Part shown: positions 63,174-64,000 of the stretch, one piece after another
How positions within the stretch are numbered: the stretch's first letter is position 1
Layout: each line of letters begins with the position of its first letter
From: a bacterium SCSIO 12741
GTDB taxonomy: Bacteria; Bacteroidota; Bacteroidia; Flavobacteriales_G; Salibacteraceae
Length of the DNA stretch: 64,000 nucleotides
Direction: 5' to 3'
NCBI GenBank assembly: GCA_024398055.1
Contig: CP073749.1
Coordinates: forward strand, 496,001 to 560,000
Position numbers and translations under genes: made by a program
Notes under the pieces: generated by a model
What the model saw: only the letters and a program-made list of their open reading frames with translations
Database searches by the model: none
Told to the model about the DNA's origin: nothing

Positions 63174-64000
63174 ATGAATAGAAAATTATCTCTGTTTATT
63201 ATGATGGCTGCGGGAGCACTTACAGCCACTGCCCAACAAAACGGGAAGGTGGATGTAAATACGTCCCACCCTGCATCCATTGATGAGGTAGTTAGACTGG
63301 ACCGTAATGGTTCCAAACCTACAGGATCCTCATCAGGAGTGATTCATTTGAACACAGGTGTCCGTGCCACTGCCAGTAATGGTACAAAACTCGGAACCTC
63401 TATTTACGACTTACAATCAAACGCCAGTATCGACAACCGGGTGAAGCGCCACTCAGACGGTACAATGACGGCAGCATATACCTTCTCTACTCAGGCTGAT
63501 CCTTATGCAGATCGTGGTACAGGTTACCTTTACTATGATGGTTCTACCTGGACTGTACAAAATCCTACTTCAAGAGAAGAAGGCGAGCGTATCGGTTGGC
63601 CATCAGTAGGCTATACCAAAAGCGGACGTGAGGTTATTCTTTCTCACTCTACTGACAATGACGAAATTCACTTAATTCACCGTAATGGTAAAGGTTCTGG
63701 AACCTGGACTGCTGTAAAGGATCCTACCGGAGCTAAAACCGATAACATCGGAACTGGTTACCTTCTATGGCCACGTATGGTTGTGGGTGGAAACAATGGA
63801 AACACCTTGCACATGATTGCTCTTACTGAGCCATCAACACTTCAAGGTTCTACTGGTTCTCTTCCTTACCAAGGATTGGATGGAGCATTGGTTTACAACC
63901 GCTCTACTGACGGTGGAAATACCTGGGACAGAAAGCACATTGTACTTCCTGGAATGGATTCTACAGTTTATGCAAACGTAAACGCTGACTCTTACTCTAT
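63174..64000 (+). CDS. Secreted Asp-box (sialidase-like propeller) protein, 5' part
   Basis: The frame is open to the end of the window, giving 275 residues so far. The signal peptide is MNRKLSLFIMMAAGALTATAQ. The body has repeats with a sialidase-type Asp-box, STDGGNTWDR near 245, and related TYYDGSTWTVQN-like and GSGTWTAVKDP segments, so a beta-propeller is likely. The codons show strong preference (many GGT, ACT, TCT), unlike neighbours, which together with a perfect promoter suggests high expression. A T9SS sorting domain would be expected downstream, beyond the window. Substrate unknown; a sialidase activity is not implied by the Asp-box alone. Confidence 0.82.
   Translation, partial: MNRKLSLFIMMAAGALTATAQQNGKVDVNTSHPASIDEVVRLDRNGSKPTGSSSGVIHLNTGVRATASNGTKLGTSIYDLQSNASIDNRVKRHSDGTMTAAYTFSTQADPYADRGTGYLYYDGSTWTVQNPTSREEGERIGWPSVGYTKSGREVILSHSTDNDEIHLIHRNGKGSGTWTAVKDPTGAKTDNIGTGYLLWPRMVVGGNNGNTLHMIALTEPSTLQGSTGSLPYQGLDGALVYNRSTDGGNTWDRKHIVLPGMDSTVYANVNADSYS

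Overview
The window reads as chromosome of a marine-type member of the Bacteroidota, most likely order Flavobacteriales (a Cryomorphaceae/Schleiferiaceae-like lineage is my guess, not shown). The signs are: several secreted proteins ending in a type IX secretion system (T9SS) type A sorting domain (xxPNPxxG start); SBBP-type propellers; OmpA, OmpH and YfhO proteins; families DUF4834 and DUF4924; promoters of the form TTTG-N19/20-TAnnTTTG; a CarB without the C-terminal regulatory domain; a Tgt without the zinc cysteines; and frequent TTG/GTG starts. No plasmid, phage, insertion sequence, CRISPR or rRNA is visible, so this is mostly core genome with surface-protein and glycan loci.

Layout. 1-2.4 kb: end of a glycan locus (GT2, GT4, formyltransferase). 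2.5-11.1 kb: one giant secreted protein gene of about 2,882 codons, split by a one-base frameshift, with about 30 Ig-like modules. Fifteen of these form five copies of a 675-bp higher-order repeat. 11.3-13.2 kb: galE and a second sugar-nucleotide SDR. 13.2-22.5 kb: housekeeping (rlmH, nadC, yihY, yfhO, DUF4834, carB, hydrolase). 22.8-27.8 kb: a minus-strand run of hemE, two OmpA-domain proteins, an MFS permease and a small HTH regulator. 27.8-31.0 kb: a 40-residue lipoprotein with its own promoter and terminator, then two paralogous propeller lipoproteins. 31.1-41.3 kb: accA, ispE, lptG (frameshifted), tgt, then a plus-strand operon GT2-sigma factor-rsmG-surface protein-YdcF, and an MsbA-like exporter. 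41.4-52.1 kb: potassium channel, rpmH, L-2-hydroxyglutarate oxidase, comB, gcvT (frameshifted), a CapD-like dehydratase, miaE, GDPD, ompH, DUF4924. 52.2-58.1 kb: three T9SS cargo genes. 58.4 kb: tRNA-His. 58.6-62.9 kb: overlapping glycan genes GT4-flippase-asparagine synthetase. 63.2 kb to the end: start of a secreted Asp-box protein.

The strongest observations are: (i) the repeat-rich giant adhesin; (ii) three genes (adhesin, lptG, gcvT) each broken by loss of exactly one G in a short G run, which looks like a systematic sequence error rather than biology because lptG and gcvT are conserved core genes; (iii) a 13-bp intergenic repeat family present at two loci about 4.8 kb apart; (iv) a secreted OmpA-type protein whose signal peptide is only recovered with a non-ATG start; and (v) a 40-residue lipoprotein transcription unit. 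I did not find a convincing new defence or mobile system.
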